This document shows, in pieces, positions 7,238 through 15,499 of a stretch of DNA of 35,185 bases. The stretch lies in the NCBI GenBank assembly GCA_963974645.1, contig CAXBEA010000032.1, positions 1 through 35,185 of the forward strand. The letters run 5' to 3'. Both the position numbers and the translations under genes were made by a program. The notes below the pieces were generated by a model. It saw only the letters and a list, made by a program, of their open reading frames with translations. It was not told the origin of the DNA and did not search any database. The first letter of the stretch is position 1; each line of letters starts with the position of its first letter. Source of the stretch: Motiliproteus sp963974645 (GTDB lineage: Bacteria; Pseudomonadota; Gammaproteobacteria; Pseudomonadales; Balneatricaceae).

Positions 7238-9052
7238 GTGACTCTCGAAATAACATTTGTATTCGGCCTACTCGCGCTGACCGTCATCCTTTTTATTATC
7301 GATCGCATCCGCATGGATATCGTTGCCATGATGGTGGTCGTAGCGTTGGCTGTCTCCGGAGTTATCACTCCTGCGGAAACAGTTTCCGGTTTTGGTCAAT
7401 CGATCGTGGTAATGATCGCAGGACTGTTTGTGGTCGGTGAGGGGTTGTTTCGTACCGGTATCGCCGCATCTGCCGGACGATTACTATTACGTTTGGGAGG
7501 CACCAACGAAGTACGATTGTTGTTACTGATGATCCCGATGGTGGCCGGTTTGTCGGCGTTTATGAGTTCTACCGGTGCAGTGGCGCTGTTTATTCCAGTG
7601 GTGTTAAGCATGTGTCGCAAGGCTAGCTTAAGCCCTTCAAGAATGCTAATGCCGCTGGCGTTCGCCTCCCTTATTGGCGGCATGCTGACACTAATTGGAA
7701 CACCACCCAACGTCATCGTCAGCGGCCAGATGGCAGCAGCAGGACTCGCGACATTTGGATTTTTTGATTTTACCCCGATCGGCGCGCTGATTTTACTGGT
7801 CGGTACACTCTATCTGGTTTTTGTCGCCCGCCACCTGCTTCCTGTGGGTAAAGTTCCAGAGTCTGAACACCCGCACCTTAAAGAATTCGCAGAACGCTAT
7901 GGAATAACCAATCACCTGCACAAGATCAAGGTCCCCAAAACCTCGGAACTAATCGGCAAAAACGTGGTTGATGCCGGGTTGAGAACACATTACGAAATCA
8001 CCCTATTTGCCATTCGCCGTAGCGGCAAGCTGGTATCCAGTTTGTTACCTGTGCTGGCGCAAACCAAGATAGCCGCTGGCGACACGTTGATGGCTTACGG
8101 TTCTCCTGAAGCGATTGGCCGACTATGCGCCGAGCAAAGCCTTGTTTCAGAGGGCTTCCCTGCGGGTGAAACCACCAAGCTGCATCAAGAGTTCGGGGTG
8201 GCAGAAGTATTGCTACGCCCCCGCACAGGATTGATCGGTAACACCATTAAAGATGGACGCTTCCGGGAGAAATTCAATCTCAGTGTTATCGGCATCCGCC
8301 GTGACAACGAGCCGATGATTGCAGCGTTCAATGGCACTCCGCTGGCGCAAGGCGATACACTCTTAGTCGCGGGAGGCTGGCGCTATATCGAGCAGCTCAA
8401 AAACAAGCGCGATTTCGTTATTCTGGAAACTCCCGCAGAGATGCATGATGCCCCCTCGCGCAGCGAACGCGCTCCCGTTGCGATAGTGATCATGCTGGCA
8501 ATGCTGGTGCTAATGGTCTCGGGAGCGCTCTCAAGCCTGAGTGCGATCTTACTGGCATGCTTCGCGATGATTGCTCTGGGTTGCGTGACGATGGATGAAG
8601 CTTACAAGTCACTCAATAGCACCAGCTTGGTGCTTATTGCAGGAATGCTACCACTAGCGCTGGCTATGAAGAAAACCGGCGGGCTCGACCTGATTGTCGA
8701 GCAACTGATCAGTATTGCAGGAGGGGATGGTCCTCTCATCCTTTGTGCAGGGTTGTTTATCTTCACCTCGGTGTTCAGTCAATTTATCTCTAATACTGCC
8801 ACCACCGTATTAGTTGCACCTATCGCGCTTGCGGCGGCTCAAGGACTCGGCATCAATCCCGAACCGCTAATGATGACGGTTGCCATCGCCGCTTCCACAG
8901 CTTTCGCGACTCCGATCGCCTCACCGGTAAACACCTTGGTTCTGGCTCCTGGAAATTATCGTTTTATAGATTTTGTAAAGGTCGGGCTGCCGCTACAGGT
9001 CCTGGCGATGCTGATCACCCTGACAGTGACACCAATGATATTCCCGTTTTAA
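7238..9052 (+). CDS. SLC13-family permease with two TrkA-C (RCK_C) domains
   Basis: A 604-residue inner-membrane transporter. Hydrophobic segments fill residues 1-200 and 410-604. Between them lie two soluble TrkA-C-type domains, about 225-295 and 320-390, each ending in a GDTL motif (GDTLMAYG, GDTLLVAGG). SLC13 signature pieces are STGAVALFIP near 111-120, LIGTPPNVI at 152-160, and FISNTATTVLVAP in the second half. The family imports sulfate, dicarboxylates or related anions with sodium. The TrkA-C domains suggest gating by a nucleotide or other ligand. The substrate cannot be told from sequence alone. The GTG start at 7238 follows CAGGA with good spacing. No partner genes adjoin it. Confidence 0.88.
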   Translation: MTLEITFVFGLLALTVILFIIDRIRMDIVAMMVVVALAVSGVITPAETVSGFGQSIVVMIAGLFVVGEGLFRTGIAASAGRLLLRLGGTNEVRLLLLMIPMVAGLSAFMSSTGAVALFIPVVLSMCRKASLSPSRMLMPLAFASLIGGMLTLIGTPPNVIVSGQMAAAGLATFGFFDFTPIGALILLVGTLYLVFVARHLLPVGKVPESEHPHLKEFAERYGITNHLHKIKVPKTSELIGKNVVDAGLRTHYEITLFAIRRSGKLVSSLLPVLAQTKIAAGDTLMAYGSPEAIGRLCAEQSLVSEGFPAGETTKLHQEFGVAEVLLRPRTGLIGNTIKDGRFREKFNLSVIGIRRDNEPMIAAFNGTPLAQGDTLLVAGGWRYIEQLKNKRDFVILETPAEMHDAPSRSERAPVAIVIMLAMLVLMVSGALSSLSAILLACFAMIALGCVTMDEAYKSLNSTSLVLIAGMLPLALAMKKTGGLDLIVEQLISIAGGDGPLILCAGLFIFTSVFSQFISNTATTVLVAPIALAAAQGLGINPEPLMMTVAIAASTAFATPIASPVNTLVLAPGNYRFIDFVKVGLPLQVLAMLITLTVTPMIFPF

Positions 9053-9163
9053 CCGGATAAATGGATACTCGCAAGCAGAGGACGAGGACGGCGGAGCTTT
9101 GATATAAAGGAAGATGAATCCAACAGGATCCCGCTTGGCTGCCAGCCCCATGGTAAATGCGTA

Positions 9164-10135
9164 TCAGAGCACAACTAGATCAGGGTCAAACAGGGTCACC
9201 TGATTACGGCCGTTTTCCTTTGAATAATAGAGCGCTGCATCGGCTTGTTTCAGCCATAACGCCATAGAACCCGTTTCCGTACTTAATTCTGAGTGCCCCA
9301 AACTGACGGTAAAGTGTACCGAATGCCCCTGGGATTCAACCACCATCTGCTCGATCGCATATCGTACTCGCTCACAGAAGAGGGAAGCCCCTTGAGCATC
9401 GGTATCACAGAGCACTACAGCAAATTCTTCACCGCCGTAACGGCCAGCCAGATCGCTATCCCGTACCATCTTCCGCACTGTCGCAGCCAGAGCGATAATC
9501 ACCTCATCACCCACCTGGTGGCCATAGGTATCGTTAACTTTTTTAAAGTGATCGATATCAAACATAACCAAGCTTGAAGTATGACCATTGCGCTGGCAGC
9601 GTTTGAACTCGCGCAGAGCCATCTCTTCCCAGTGTCCGCGGTTATTTAACTGGGTCATCCGATCGATACGACTAAGCTGGGCCAGCTCATCGTTAAGCAC
9701 GCCCATCGCCTTCTCACTCATGGCGGTTTGGGTCACATCGTAGAGGGTGATACAGATATTGGCTGACTCGGCACCGACAGTGCTAAGCGGCAAGAAAGTG
9801 ACGTTTTGATACATAAAATCAGAAGAACCGGTGATGGGCCGGTAGCTTTTGAAACGGAACAGATAGGATCGTTGTTTCCACGTTGAATATACAGGGATTT
9901 TCAGTGCTGAAACCGCTTCAAGCTGTCGCTGCAGCCACTCCAGAGGAAGATCTGGAGCAAGCTGGAACAGGTTTTGACCGATAGCGTTGGCAGCACTGAT
10001 TCCCGAATGGTTCTCCATAAAGCCATTCCAGGCCACAATGCGGTGGCGACTGTCGACCACCAGCAATCCCACCTCAATGCTCTGCAGAGCATCCATCATC
10101 CAATGAACGTCTGAAACCGCGATACCCTGATCCAC
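9164..10135 (-). CDS. PAS-GGDEF diguanylate cyclase
   Basis: A 323-residue protein. A PAS domain occupies about residues 12-135 (IEVGLLVVDSRHRIVAWNGF, then a PAC-like ICITLYDVT). A GGDEF domain covers about 152-318 with the active site GGEEF at 234-238. An inhibitory I-site RxxD (R225-D-S-D228) sits exactly five residues before it. It should make c-di-GMP and be subject to product inhibition. It has no membrane segment, so the PAS domain likely reads a cytoplasmic signal or redox ligand. The GTG start at 10135 has GTGGAG 6-7 bases upstream. The stop of the neighbouring REC-CheC gene, in its restored frame, is only 3 bp before this start, so the two form a tight operon. Confidence 0.93.
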   Translation of the reverse strand: MDQGIAVSDVHWMMDALQSIEVGLLVVDSRHRIVAWNGFMENHSGISAANAIGQNLFQLAPDLPLEWLQRQLEAVSALKIPVYSTWKQRSYLFRFKSYRPITGSSDFMYQNVTFLPLSTVGAESANICITLYDVTQTAMSEKAMGVLNDELAQLSRIDRMTQLNNRGHWEEMALREFKRCQRNGHTSSLVMFDIDHFKKVNDTYGHQVGDEVIIALAATVRKMVRDSDLAGRYGGEEFAVVLCDTDAQGASLFCERVRYAIEQMVVESQGHSVHFTVSLGHSELSTETGSMALWLKQADAALYYSKENGRNQVTLFDPDLVVL

Positions 10136-10163
10136 GGACTACTCCACTAACAGATTAATGCGC

Positions 10164-11096
10164 TCATCTAGCAAAGGGATAGAGTCGCCGGTGAATATCA
10201 GCAGTAAACTGCAATGGATATGTTGATCGCGAATGCCGTAGCAGATCTCGATCGTCATCAACTGCTCTGCTGAATTTAAGATCCAGCTGCTCCGCGAACC
10301 CAGCCATACAGGCGCCAATTAGAATGTTCGAGACCTCCATCAGCAGATCCAGCCGGCGTCCGCTATTGATATCACCCTGTTGCGCGACCAATTGAGCCAA
10401 GCTATCGAGATCGGTCTCTTCGATAAACAGCATCGCCTCGCCAGACACGCCCGCGCTGACGAATCCCTGGGTGACCACGGAAACACTGCTTGGGGATATG
10501 CCATCCTGCACTAGCTGGCTCAACTGACCGCTATTGATCCGGCGCACCTTGGGAATAGGGAGCTCAATAAACACACCCAACAGGCGTGCCAGCAGATCGG
10601 CCGCCTGCCCCATCCCCACATTAGCGATCTCTTGGTAACCTTCTTGAATATCAAAGGTTAACTCTGGTTGAGAGGCATGGGAGAGTCGCGGATCAACACT
10701 GGATGCCGCCGCACTTCTGCCGTCCAGCTCATGCAAGATTCCATACTGCTCAAGGATAGCTAGCAGTTTAGCGCTATCTATGGGTTTGATTATGAAGTCT
10801 AGCGCGCCAAGCCCCATCACTCGCTGGCGAGCCTCGGGTTGAACATCTCCAGAAACTACGATCACCAACGTAGGCAGATCCTGAGACCTCACCGCTTCCA
10901 AAACCTGATAGCCATCCATGACCGGCATATTCAAGTCCAGAAACAGGATATCGGCTCTGCCTTTGATGATAGCGGCCACCGCCTCAACACCATCAGCAGC
11001 ATAACTGACCTCCACATCCCAGCTTTCAGGCAGCGAACGCGCCATCTGCTTACGAGCAAAACCGGAGTCATCACAGATTAAAATGGGGACAGACAT
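10164..11096 (-). CDS. Response regulator with CheC-type phosphatase domain (C-terminus frameshifted)
   Basis: Residues 1-120 are a receiver domain with the acidic pair D9-D10, phospho-acceptor D54 (LFLDLNMPVMDG), S82 and K104. Residues 145-275 are a CheC/CheX-like domain with both helical phosphatase motifs: E152-x3-E156-x2-N159, and the canonical D250-x3-E254-x2-N257. In its family CheC dephosphorylates CheY-P. The open frame ends with 35 residues unlike CheC. From 10270 the other frame encodes AEQLMTIEICYGIRDQHIHC, then SLLLIFTGDSIPLLDERINL, then LVE and a stop at 10139-10141, a convincing CheC end. A frameshift or small deletion therefore lies at about 10271. It pairs with the diguanylate cyclase downstream. 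Confidence 0.85.
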   Translation of the reverse strand: MSVPILICDDSGFARKQMARSLPESWDVEVSYAADGVEAVAAIIKGRADILFLDLNMPVMDGYQVLEAVRSQDLPTLVIVVSGDVQPEARQRVMGLGALDFIIKPIDSAKLLAILEQYGILHELDGRSAAASSVDPRLSHASQPELTFDIQEGYQEIANVGMGQAADLLARLLGVFIELPIPKVRRINSGQLSQLVQDGISPSSVSVVTQGFVSAGVSGEAMLFIEETDLDSLAQLVAQQGDINSGRRLDLLMEVSNILIGACMAGFAEQLDLKFSRAVDDDRDLLRHSRSTYPLQFTADIHRRLYPFAR

Positions 11097-11663
11097 TAAC
11101 GACTACAACCTGGCTAATAAAATGGCTACATAAAACATAACGCTACGGAGTGTACTGCATCAAAGGGTTGATTCTAGCAGCCAAGATCGGTCAATACCCG
11201 CCTGATTTTAATTCTCTAAAGCTTACTCCTTGCTCCTGCGGGATTAAGCGCACAAAAACACGGAAGATAACGGTATAAATAAAGATTGCATAATCGAAGT
11301 AAAGATACAGTTCCATAATTCTAAGCAATAAATTTAAAGGATATAACTGAAGCTCTCTCAAACCCCACACAACCGCGGTAAAATGAATGAACGAGATGGC
11401 GTCTGTAAAAATGATTTTTTGTTAGACCAAAGATCAATTCTACTACTGGGAATTTGCCACTATCCGGTGGTACCCTTATGAACTCGCTGTAACGATAACA
11501 GTCCAATTTCCGTAGGCAGTAACAGCGAACATCTAGTTTTTGAGCGACGCCAGTACTGCCACCGACGACTTCGATGGTAGCTTTCAAAGTGTCAGCCCTT
11601 GTGATCGGGCAGACACCGTCGCAAAAGCAACTGATCTTTACTTGATCGAATAAGGGGTTATAA
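11097..11663. other. Long intergenic region (567 bp) without a supported gene
   Basis: It lies between divergent genes, the REC-CheC operon (minus) and the thiolase (plus), and should hold both promoters. An AT-rich part spans about 11200-11420. An 88-codon minus frame at 11321-11587 lacks a recognisable family, a signal peptide or a credible ribosome binding site. Plus-strand frames are short and broken. Just before the thiolase there is AAGGGG with good spacing to its ATG. I see no tRNA, terminator or repeat that I can defend. Confidence 0.4.
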
Positions 11664-12848
11664 ATGGCAAATCGTGATGTCTACGTTCTAAGTGCGGTTC
11701 GTTCCGCAATTGGTGGTTTTGGTGGTTCGTTGAGTGGTATGGAACCAGCAGATCTCGCCGGTCTGGTGATGAAAGAGTCGGTTAACCGCTCCGGTGTAGA
11801 TCCCCAGAAAATCAATTATGTGACCGTCGGAAACTGTATTCCGACCGAATCTCGTTACGCTTACGTTGCACGTGTTGCCTCTATTCAGGCAGGTCTGCCG
11901 ATGGATTCAGTCGCTATGGCCGTCAACCGTCTATGTAGCTCCGGTTTGCAGGGTATTGTCTCTACCGCCCAGGCAATCATGTTAGGTGACTGCGACTACG
12001 GCGTCGGTGGTGGTGTTGAAGTGATGTCACGTGGCACTTACTTTGCACCTGCCATGCGCACCGGTGCACGCATGGGTGATACTGGCATGGTTGACTCCAT
12101 GGTCGCGGTTTTGACCGATCCCTTTGGCGTTGGCCACATGGGTATCACCGCTGAGAACCTAGCAGAAAAGTGGGAACTGAGCCGTGAAGACCAAGACGCC
12201 TTCGCGGTTGAGTCACAGCGTCGCGCAGCCGTTGCCATCGCAGAAGGTCGCTTCAAGTCCCAGATCGTTCCGATCACCTTGAAGAGCCGTCGTGGCGATA
12301 CCATCTTCGATACCGATGAGCACGGCAAGGCTAACACCACCATGGAAAGCCTGGCCAAGATGCGCCCAGCCTTTAAGAAGGATGGTACCGTCACTGCCGG
12401 TAACGCTTCGGGGATCAACGACGGTGCCGCGATGATGGTACTGGGTGGTGCCGATACTGCAGAGAAGGACGGCTACAAGCCGATGGCTCGCTTAGTCTCC
12501 TACGCTGTCGCCGGTGTACCTAACCACATCATGGGTGAAGGCCCTGTTCCCGCTACCAAGCTTGCTCTTGCACGCGCCGGTCTGACTCTCGATCAGATGG
12601 ACGTAATTGAGTCCAACGAAGCCTTTGCCGCACAAGCGCTGGCTGTTGCTAAAAGCCTCGGGCTTGATATGGCCAAGACCAACCCCAACGGTGGTGCCAT
12701 CGCCCTCGGTCACCCAGTCGGTTGTTCCGGTGCCTTTATTGCAACCAAAGCATTGTATGAACTGGAGCGTACTAACGGTCGTTACGCACTGGTTACTATG
12801 TGTATCGGTGGTGGCCAGGGTATCGCAACCATCTTCGAACGCGTCTAA
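11664..12848 (+). CDS. bktB: Acetyl-CoA C-acyltransferase / beta-ketothiolase (BktB-like)
   Basis: A 394-residue thiolase with the full catalytic set: C91 in NRLCSSG, the NEAFAAQ motif near 318-324, H350 in GHPVG, and C380 in MCIGGGQG. Overall similarity, as recalled, is nearer to BktB-type beta-ketothiolases than to FadA. Such enzymes condense acyl-CoA with acetyl-CoA or cleave 3-ketoacyl-CoA, in polyhydroxyalkanoate precursor formation or short-chain degradation. No phaB, phaC or fadB lies beside it, so the pathway is not fixed by context. AAGGGG about 8 bases upstream supports the ATG. The coding sequence looks biased as if well expressed, and a strong terminator follows at 12904-12933. 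Confidence 0.9.
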   Translation: MANRDVYVLSAVRSAIGGFGGSLSGMEPADLAGLVMKESVNRSGVDPQKINYVTVGNCIPTESRYAYVARVASIQAGLPMDSVAMAVNRLCSSGLQGIVSTAQAIMLGDCDYGVGGGVEVMSRGTYFAPAMRTGARMGDTGMVDSMVAVLTDPFGVGHMGITAENLAEKWELSREDQDAFAVESQRRAAVAIAEGRFKSQIVPITLKSRRGDTIFDTDEHGKANTTMESLAKMRPAFKKDGTVTAGNASGINDGAAMMVLGGADTAEKDGYKPMARLVSYAVAGVPNHIMGEGPVPATKLALARAGLTLDQMDVIESNEAFAAQALAVAKSLGLDMAKTNPNGGAIALGHPVGCSGAFIATKALYELERTNGRYALVTMCIGGGQGIATIFERV

Positions 12849-12861
12849 CCGACGCCTTAAC

Positions 12862-12889
12862 CAAGGTCCTGTGCTAAGCAGGGCCTTGC
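12862..12889 (+). terminator. Stem-loop just after the thiolase
   Basis: AAGGTCCTG and CAGGGCCTT can pair around a short loop about 15-40 bases after the thiolase stop. There is no T-run directly behind it. It may stabilise the mRNA end or act with the stronger hairpin 15 bases further on. Confidence 0.4.
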
Positions 12890-12903
12890 GTTATATAACG
12901 ACT

Positions 12904-12933
12904 AACGGCGATCTCGGTGATCGCCGTTTTTTT
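12904..12933 (+). terminator. Rho-independent terminator of the thiolase gene
   Basis: AACGGCGATC and GATCGCCGTT form a perfect 10-bp stem around a 5-base loop, followed by a run of T residues to 12933. It ends transcription from the thiolase before the convergent ppnN gene, whose stop is at 12973. Confidence 0.85.
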
Positions 12934-12972
12934 ATTTCCCTCGCCCAAGTAATGTAGTCGCAGACGCCAAAG

Positions 12973-14352
12973 CTAAGCGGTATGCTTGATACGATAACAG
13001 GGTCGATAACGGGAGAAATTCAGCTTCATCCGCCGCTGCTCAACGAACTGCTGCAACAGGGTGTCGAGCGAGCGCATCAACTCAACATCCCCACTGAGCT
13101 CAAACACACCATGCTCCTCAATAGCATGGATACCGCTCTCCTTCACATTTCCAGCAACGATCCCTGACAACGCCCGGCGCAGGTTTGCTGCCAACTGATG
13201 GAGTGGCTGTTCACGGTGCAGATCGAGCCCCGACATGTTGGCATGGGTCGGCTCGAACGGCTGCTGAAAAAGTTCGTAATCCACATGCAAGGGCCAGTTG
13301 AAGTGGAACGATTCACTGGTTTTACGACGATACTGAGTGACGCGCTGAATCCCAGCCATCATCTGCCTGGCGACCTGAGAGGTATCGTCGATGATGATTT
13401 CATAAAAACGCGCCACATCATCACCCAGACAGCCACGAATAAACTGATCAATGCTGTCAAAATAGCTCCGTGCCGAGGCAGGACCGGTAAAGATCAGAGG
13501 GAAGGGAATCTTGGCATTTTTCTCATCCATCAGCACGCCCAGGATGAATAGGATTTCTTCGGCAGTGCCCGCCCCACCGGGAAATACAATCACCCCGTGG
13601 CCAAGGCGCACAAAGGCCTCTAGCCGCTTTTCTATATCCGGCATGATGATCAATTCGTTAACGATGGGATTGGGAGACTCTGCTGCAATAATACCCGGCT
13701 CGGAAATGCCCACGTAGCGGCCATGCCCTATACGTTGCTTAGCGTGCGCAATGGTCGCCCCCTTCATCGGCCCTTTCATCGCCCCAGGACCGCATCCGGT
13801 GCAGATGTCAAAGCCCCTCAACCCCAGCTCATAGCCAACCGACTTGGTATATAGATACTCTTCTCGGCCGATAGAATGCCCACCCCAGCAGACCACTAGA
13901 TTAGGTTTTTCACGCGGCTTCACCGCATGTGCATGACGCAGAATATGGAACACTTCGTTAGTAATAGCGTCTGAGGGCGGCAAACGACTGTCACTCAGAT
14001 CCAGCTCATCGCTTACATAGAGAATATCGCGCAACACAGAAAATAGATTCTCGCGTATCCCTGCGATGATCTTACCGTCAACAAAGGCGGTATCCGGAGC
14101 ATTGATCAGATCAAGTTGGATCCCTCGATGCTTCTGACTGATCTGGACATCAAAATCCTCAAACCGGCGCAACACCTCGCGGGCATCGTCCATCTCTGAA
14201 TCACAGTTAAGAACAGCAAGAGCACATTTGCGAAATAACTGGTAAAGGCCCGTTTTGCTTTTATCCTGCAACCGGGATATCTCAAACTGAGACAGGCTAT
14301 CTAACTCATTAACCGGAGTAACGCTAGTAGTTATATTGAACGTAGGGGTCAT
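12973..14352 (-). CDS. ppnN: Pyrimidine/purine nucleotide 5'-monophosphate nucleosidase (LOG family)
   Basis: From the ATG at 14352 the protein has 459 residues, close to E. coli PpnN (YgdH). It matches that protein across its length: an N-terminal regulatory domain (SQFEISRLQDK, RFEDFDVQ), a Rossmann-like LOG core with VVCWGGHSI at about 153-161, CGPGAM at about 187-192, and the PGGAGTAEE motif at 258-266. The C-terminal domain contains FSRYRPCY near the end. PpnN splits nucleotide monophosphates into base and ribose 5-phosphate and is stimulated by (p)ppGpp in E. coli. GGAG 7 bases upstream supports 14352; an in-frame start at 14409 would add 19 residues and has no such site. Confidence 0.92.
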   Translation of the reverse strand: MTPTFNITTSVTPVNELDSLSQFEISRLQDKSKTGLYQLFRKCALAVLNCDSEMDDAREVLRRFEDFDVQISQKHRGIQLDLINAPDTAFVDGKIIAGIRENLFSVLRDILYVSDELDLSDSRLPPSDAITNEVFHILRHAHAVKPREKPNLVVCWGGHSIGREEYLYTKSVGYELGLRGFDICTGCGPGAMKGPMKGATIAHAKQRIGHGRYVGISEPGIIAAESPNPIVNELIIMPDIEKRLEAFVRLGHGVIVFPGGAGTAEEILFILGVLMDEKNAKIPFPLIFTGPASARSYFDSIDQFIRGCLGDDVARFYEIIIDDTSQVARQMMAGIQRVTQYRRKTSESFHFNWPLHVDYELFQQPFEPTHANMSGLDLHREQPLHQLAANLRRALSGIVAGNVKESGIHAIEEHGVFELSGDVELMRSLDTLLQQFVEQRRMKLNFSRYRPCYRIKHTA

Positions 14353-14671
14353 CAAATACTCCATAAACAACAACGGTGATAGCGAGCACAGTAATTTTGG
14401 CCAGAACAATCCTAATTCGGACTAACTAAACACCCAAACCTCTAGAGCTAAAAAGGTCAAACCGTAACAGCCTAAATACTAAAAATGGCAGTTCTATAGC
14501 CGTTAGCTGCTTGAACCACGAATACAACTTTGAGCATCATTTCAGTACAGGTTCAGCAGGCTGCCGGATCACACATGCGTTGGCGCTCAAAAAGGATCGA
14601 CCAACCGGCGACAAGCAGCAATAAGGGTAACATTGCCTGATTGACCAGCAAAGAACCTAGCCAAACGCACA
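14353..14671. other. Region between ppnN and cobB
   Basis: About 200 bp (14353-14552) upstream of ppnN holds no gene that I can support and should contain the ppnN promoter. The part next to cobB (14553-14672) carries a small overlapping ORF, listed separately. No terminator hairpin was seen between that ORF and ppnN, so read-through from the cobB side is possible. Confidence 0.4.
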
Positions 14672-14672
14672 T
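14553..14672 (-). CDS. Candidate 39-residue membrane microprotein coupled to cobB
   Basis: A short minus-strand frame starts at 14672, where the cobB stop TGA and the new ATG share one base (TGATG), the classic layout for coupled translation. It reads MCVWLGSLLVNQAMLPLLLL, then VAGWSILFERQRMCDPAAC, and ends at TGA 14555-14553. About residues 3-27 are hydrophobic, giving one membrane helix followed by a short basic tail and a Cys-rich end. No independent ribosome binding site is needed with this overlap. I do not know a matching family. It could be chance, because short hydrophobic frames are common, but the overlap and amphipathic layout make it worth listing. Confidence 0.4.
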   Translation of the reverse strand: MCVWLGSLLVNQAMLPLLLLVAGWSILFERQRMCDPAAC

Positions 14673-15394
14673 CAATCGCTACCCATCAATAACCGCTTAA
14701 TGTATTCGGGAACAATTTCACTGGCAGGACCATAAACATGCTCAGAAAATGCAGACTTTTGCAGTGAGGGCTCGAGATTCAACTCAACGGTATAAGCCCC
14801 CGCAGCCAAGGCTACCTGAACGAACCCGTTGGCCGGATAAACATTGCCGGAGGTGCCAATGGAAAGAAACAGATCACAGCGCTCCAAAGCGGTGTATATC
14901 CGATCCATGGCCATGGGTACCTCTCCAAACCAGACAATATTAGGTCGCAGGGTGCCGCGTAGACCGCAGCAGTCACAAAGACTTTCTGTAGATATATCGG
15001 CAGCAACCCGAAACACCTGCTCAGTACGCACACAGCGAGCACGAGTCAATTCTCCATGCATATGCAGTAATTGCCGTGATCCCGCCCGCTCATGCAGATC
15101 ATCAACATTCTGGGTCACCAATAGGAACTCACCCGCAAAATCCTGCTCCAGCTGGGCCAGAGCCTTATGCGCCGGATTGGGTTTTGTTCTGGGATCTGAA
15201 AGTTGCTGGCGGCGCTTGTTATAGAAACAATGAACCAACGCAGGATTTCGGGAAAAACCTTCGGGAGTCGCCACCTCCTCTATCCGGTGATCCTCCCATA
15301 GGCCATCACTGGCACGAAAGGTACGCAGACCAGATTCAGCGGATGTGCCGGCTCCAGTAAGCACTACGACAGATTTATACTTAGCCACAACCAA
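14672..15394 (-). CDS. cobB: NAD-dependent protein deacylase (sirtuin) CobB
   Basis: A 240-residue sirtuin with GAGTSAESGLRTFR at residues 14-27 (NAD binding), QNVDDLH at 95-101 and catalytic H113 in HMHGE. Y58 and R61 (FYNKRRQQL) match the CobB/SIRT5 residues that accept succinyl-lysine. The small zinc module has C121, C140 and C142/C143, arranged as in E. coli CobB, where the first CxxC is also incomplete. The C-terminal half (VWFGEVPMAMDRIYTALE, IGTSGNVYPANGFV, VELNLEPS) follows CobB closely. It removes acetyl or succinyl groups from lysines, using NAD. Its stop overlaps a possible small membrane ORF. Confidence 0.93.
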   Translation of the reverse strand: MVVAKYKSVVVLTGAGTSAESGLRTFRASDGLWEDHRIEEVATPEGFSRNPALVHCFYNKRRQQLSDPRTKPNPAHKALAQLEQDFAGEFLLVTQNVDDLHERAGSRQLLHMHGELTRARCVRTEQVFRVAADISTESLCDCCGLRGTLRPNIVWFGEVPMAMDRIYTALERCDLFLSIGTSGNVYPANGFVQVALAAGAYTVELNLEPSLQKSAFSEHVYGPASEIVPEYIKRLLMGSD

Positions 15395-15499
15395 CCCCTA
15401 CTAACACCAGAAGCACCAATAACTGATTGAACTACCATAGAGATTTGCCGCAAAAAAGCAAAGCAGTGTTGCTAACTATCAAGATTCCGAAAGCAATGA

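Noticed and set aside
9113..9202. A 29-codon plus-strand frame (MNPTGSRLAASPM...) after the SLC13 gene
   Set aside because: The AAGGA is too close to the ATG. The frame runs into the end of the diguanylate cyclase gene on the other strand, and the peptide has no features.
11321..11587. An 88-codon minus-strand frame between the REC-CheC gene and the thiolase
   Set aside because: Its composition is not protein-like (Cys, Tyr and Phe scattered without pattern). It has no recognisable family or ribosome binding site, and sits where two promoters are expected.
14353..14409. Longer ppnN start at 14409
   Set aside because: The extra 19 residues are hydrophobic and unlike the family, and a GGAG site lies at the right distance from the ATG at 14352.
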